Below, one piece after another: positions 54,776-56,572 of a stretch of 56,572 nt of DNA. The DNA is from Haplomitrium mnioides (taxonomy: Eukaryota; Marchantiophyta; Haplomitriopsida; Calobryales): contig JBNGIS010017758.1 of NCBI GenBank assembly GCA_049999725.1, forward strand, positions 1 to 56,572, given 5' to 3'. The first letter of the stretch is position 1, and every line of letters starts with the position of its first letter. The notes beneath the pieces were generated by a model that was not told the DNA's origin, made no database searches, and saw only the letters and a list, made by a program, of their open reading frames with translations. The position numbers and the translations under genes were made by a program.

Positions 54776-56538
54776 TGTCAGCTAGTGACAAGGAGCACTA
54801 AGGAATAACTCAAGAGATTAGAGGTGGCATCGGCACAATTTTCCTCTTGTAAGTGTTACGACACCTCAGAAGCAGCGGATTGGCTTCAATCAGCAAATAA
54901 GAGTAGGTCACCTGAATCCAAGGAAGGGAATGGAGTTGTGAAGGAGAAGGAAGGGAGGTCGATTGAAGATGGGCTTGCAGGTTGCTTCAGAATGGAAACA
55001 GGGAGCTGTGTTCGCCCGCAAAGGGGGCACCACTAAAATTCAACGGAAGAAAAAAAGAGCTTGTAAGTGTCATCGGAATGTAGGAATCGAGGCCCTAGCA
55101 GAGAGGAATAGAGCGCCCACTAGAGGCAATCAGCCACGAGAAGGAAGAAGGATCCGAGACGCGGGGCGGAGATTGAAGTATAGCAGTGAGAGAAGAGGTC
55201 GCAGACAAGGAAAGGCCGCGGGGCAAGCCTTCAGATGCCACACACCAGAGGCGAAGATCAGGGAGAGAAAGGAAGAGTCAAGGCCTTTGCGAGCAGCAAC
55301 AGGGCCAGAGATCAAGGGACGCTTTGATCCCTCAGGCGTGAAACGAGTTCTATTGGGGTTCGCGACCCCTTCCTTCAGTGTCCGCGAGTCTTAGCGGAAA
55401 CGTGGCGCCTTCGGAGGACTCCGGGAGATTCAGCGGATTACGTGGTGACTTTGGAGCACTCCGGAAGATTCAGCAGATTACGTGGCGTCTTCAGGGAGTC
55501 CACGGATCTTTGCAGGGTTGTGGTGGGCCCAAGGAGTCCACGGATCTTTACGCAAAGGTGTTGGTCTGGGGGTGTCTGCGGGGCTTTGCGGAAACGTGGC
55601 GGGCTCAGGGTGTTTGCAGTCAACCACGGAACCAGGTCAGCGTGTCGGTCCGCCTTCCTCTTTGAAAACGGCATCGCATGGCGCAGCTTCGGAATACGTG
55701 GCACTCCAAGAGAGCCCATTGGATCCTTCAGGTCAGAGGGAGATCAACCACGGAACCAGGTCAACGTGTCGGTCCGCCTTCCCCTTTGAAAATGGCATCG
55801 GACGACGCAGCTTTGGATTACGTGGCGCTTCAACAAGGCTTGTTGGATCCTTTAGGTCAAAGAGGAGTCAATCATGGACAGAGGTCAACGCGGCGGTCCA
55901 CCTTCCTTGTTGAAAATGGCGTCGGATGGTGGCCATAGAAGAAAGTCAACCTTGACATATTGCACTTCGGAGGAGTCCAAGGGATCGCTCGAACTTCCTT
56001 GTCCGTTGGATTCTTCATATTAGAATCCCGGGTCAACTATGGAGCAAGGTCAAAATGCTGACCCAACTTCCAGGTTGAATGCGGTGTCGGATGGCAACAA
56101 TAGAAGAAAAGTCAAGAATGGACCCTGGGTTTCGTTGGATTCTGCAGACTTGGATCTGCGGGAATCTCTGGACAAGAATCCGCGAGATTCCTTTGAACTA
56201 CTTTTCCGCAAGGTTCTTTGAACTTGGGTTCCATGGGAATCTTCAAAATCTTAACCCGTGAGATTCCTCGGACTCAACCCCGTGTGACCGTTGTACTTGG
56301 CATCATTTTGTGAACATGCGGGGACAGGTGTCGCAACGTCCGTGTCTGAGCCTAACGGGAATAATGACATTTCAAATGGGAAGGATTCTCATGGGCGAAA
56401 GCTTGGGGAGTATACATCGACGGGCTTCGAATTCGATGGGGTTGATGTACAAGCAAGTTAGAGACGCGTAAGCAATCTCGGGACGAGGAAAATGCAACAA
56501 GGTAAGGCAGAGGTGGGATTCCAGTGAAACACTACGTG
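54776..56538 (+). repeat. 3' LTR of gypsy element 2, truncated
   Basis: Begins TGTCAGCTAGTGACAAGG. Parallels 46435-48240 throughout, including the ACGTGGC motifs (about 55400-55825) and the GGTCCGCCTTCC subrepeats. The match ends at ACTACGTG, and foreign sequence starts at 56539. Confidence 0.88.
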
Positions 56539-56572
56539 AACAACCGCTACTTTGAACCAGAAACCGCTACTG
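56539..56572 (-). repeat. Boundary motif at the window end
   Basis: Exact copy of the 20-bp motif at 32411-32430 in the same orientation, followed by AAACCGCTACTG, a partial second copy. The repeat family that flanks the gypsy element on its left therefore resumes here. Confidence 0.75.

Larger units (their letters stand above)
46431..56538 (+). mobile_element. Gypsy LTR retrotransposon (element 2), nearly complete
   Basis: LTR, leader, gag, protease, RT, RNase H and integrase in gypsy order, polypurine tract and second LTR. By eye the LTRs differ at roughly one base in ten, so it is old. No chromodomain follows the integrase in its own frame. It is inserted next to array H. The 3' LTR stops at 56538, about 450 bp or more short of the 5' one, and joins the 20-bp boundary motif, so its right edge is rearranged. 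Confidence 0.92.

Overview
The window reads as nuclear DNA of a land plant with a large, repeat-rich genome. The reasons are spliced eukaryotic genes, nested LTR retrotransposons of both copia and gypsy type, a plant-style tRNA-Asp primer-binding site, and a C-to-T decay pattern expected of plant CHG/CHH methylation. The DUF7869-like genes are, from memory, commonest in ferns, lycophytes, bryophytes and streptophyte algae, so a seedless plant is my guess, not a demonstrated fact. I see no ordinary single-copy host gene, no rRNA or tRNA gene and no bacterial operon. There are two sequence gaps (21814-21823 and 34654-35053).

Layout. 1-8962: minus-strand gypsy elements. Element 1 keeps gag and part of the protease but has lost RT, RNase H and integrase; a second member of the family (element X) is inserted in its 3' LTR. 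8963-11589: no gene recognised. 11590-12751, 20547-21276 and 28566-29310: one DUF7869-like gene copy (copy 1), split first by a copia element (12757-20541, 5-bp target duplication AAGAC) and then by a non-coding, large-LTR element primed by tRNA-Asp (element 3, 21277-28565). 29541-31260: a second DUF7869-like copy (copy 3) on the minus strand, tail-to-tail with the first. 31408-37705: a block holding a minus-strand gene that joins a ParB-like domain to a beta-class DNA methyltransferase (stop codon at 33367), plus a separate plus-strand 5' exon. 37875-42098: the most complete DUF7869-like gene (copy 2). 44160-45640: a second ParB-like gene copy, plus strand. 46431-56538: a nearly complete gypsy element (element 2) with about a dozen in-frame stops. 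56539-56572: the start of more of the same non-LTR repeat family.

The most interesting content is the non-LTR repeat family at about 28.5-46.4 kb. It combines (a) a DUF7869-like protein with invariant LQLDN and GHTHDQID motifs, (b) a ParB-like/DNA methyltransferase fusion resembling the ParB-methylase fusions of phages and bacteria, and (c) many arrays of short palindromes with an ATGCGCGCAT core, sitting in corresponding introns of different copies. A transposon-like or virus-derived element encoding its own methyltransferase and a ParB-like DNA-binding domain, with candidate palindromic binding sites in its introns, is my reading. Mobility, binding and methylation are inference. All copies here carry stops or frameshifts and look dead.

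A second oddity is in the copia element: its reverse transcriptase is split by a 13-unit array with the inverted-repeat core GGACCTTTAGTCC, whose period changes from 36 bp to exactly 48 bp.
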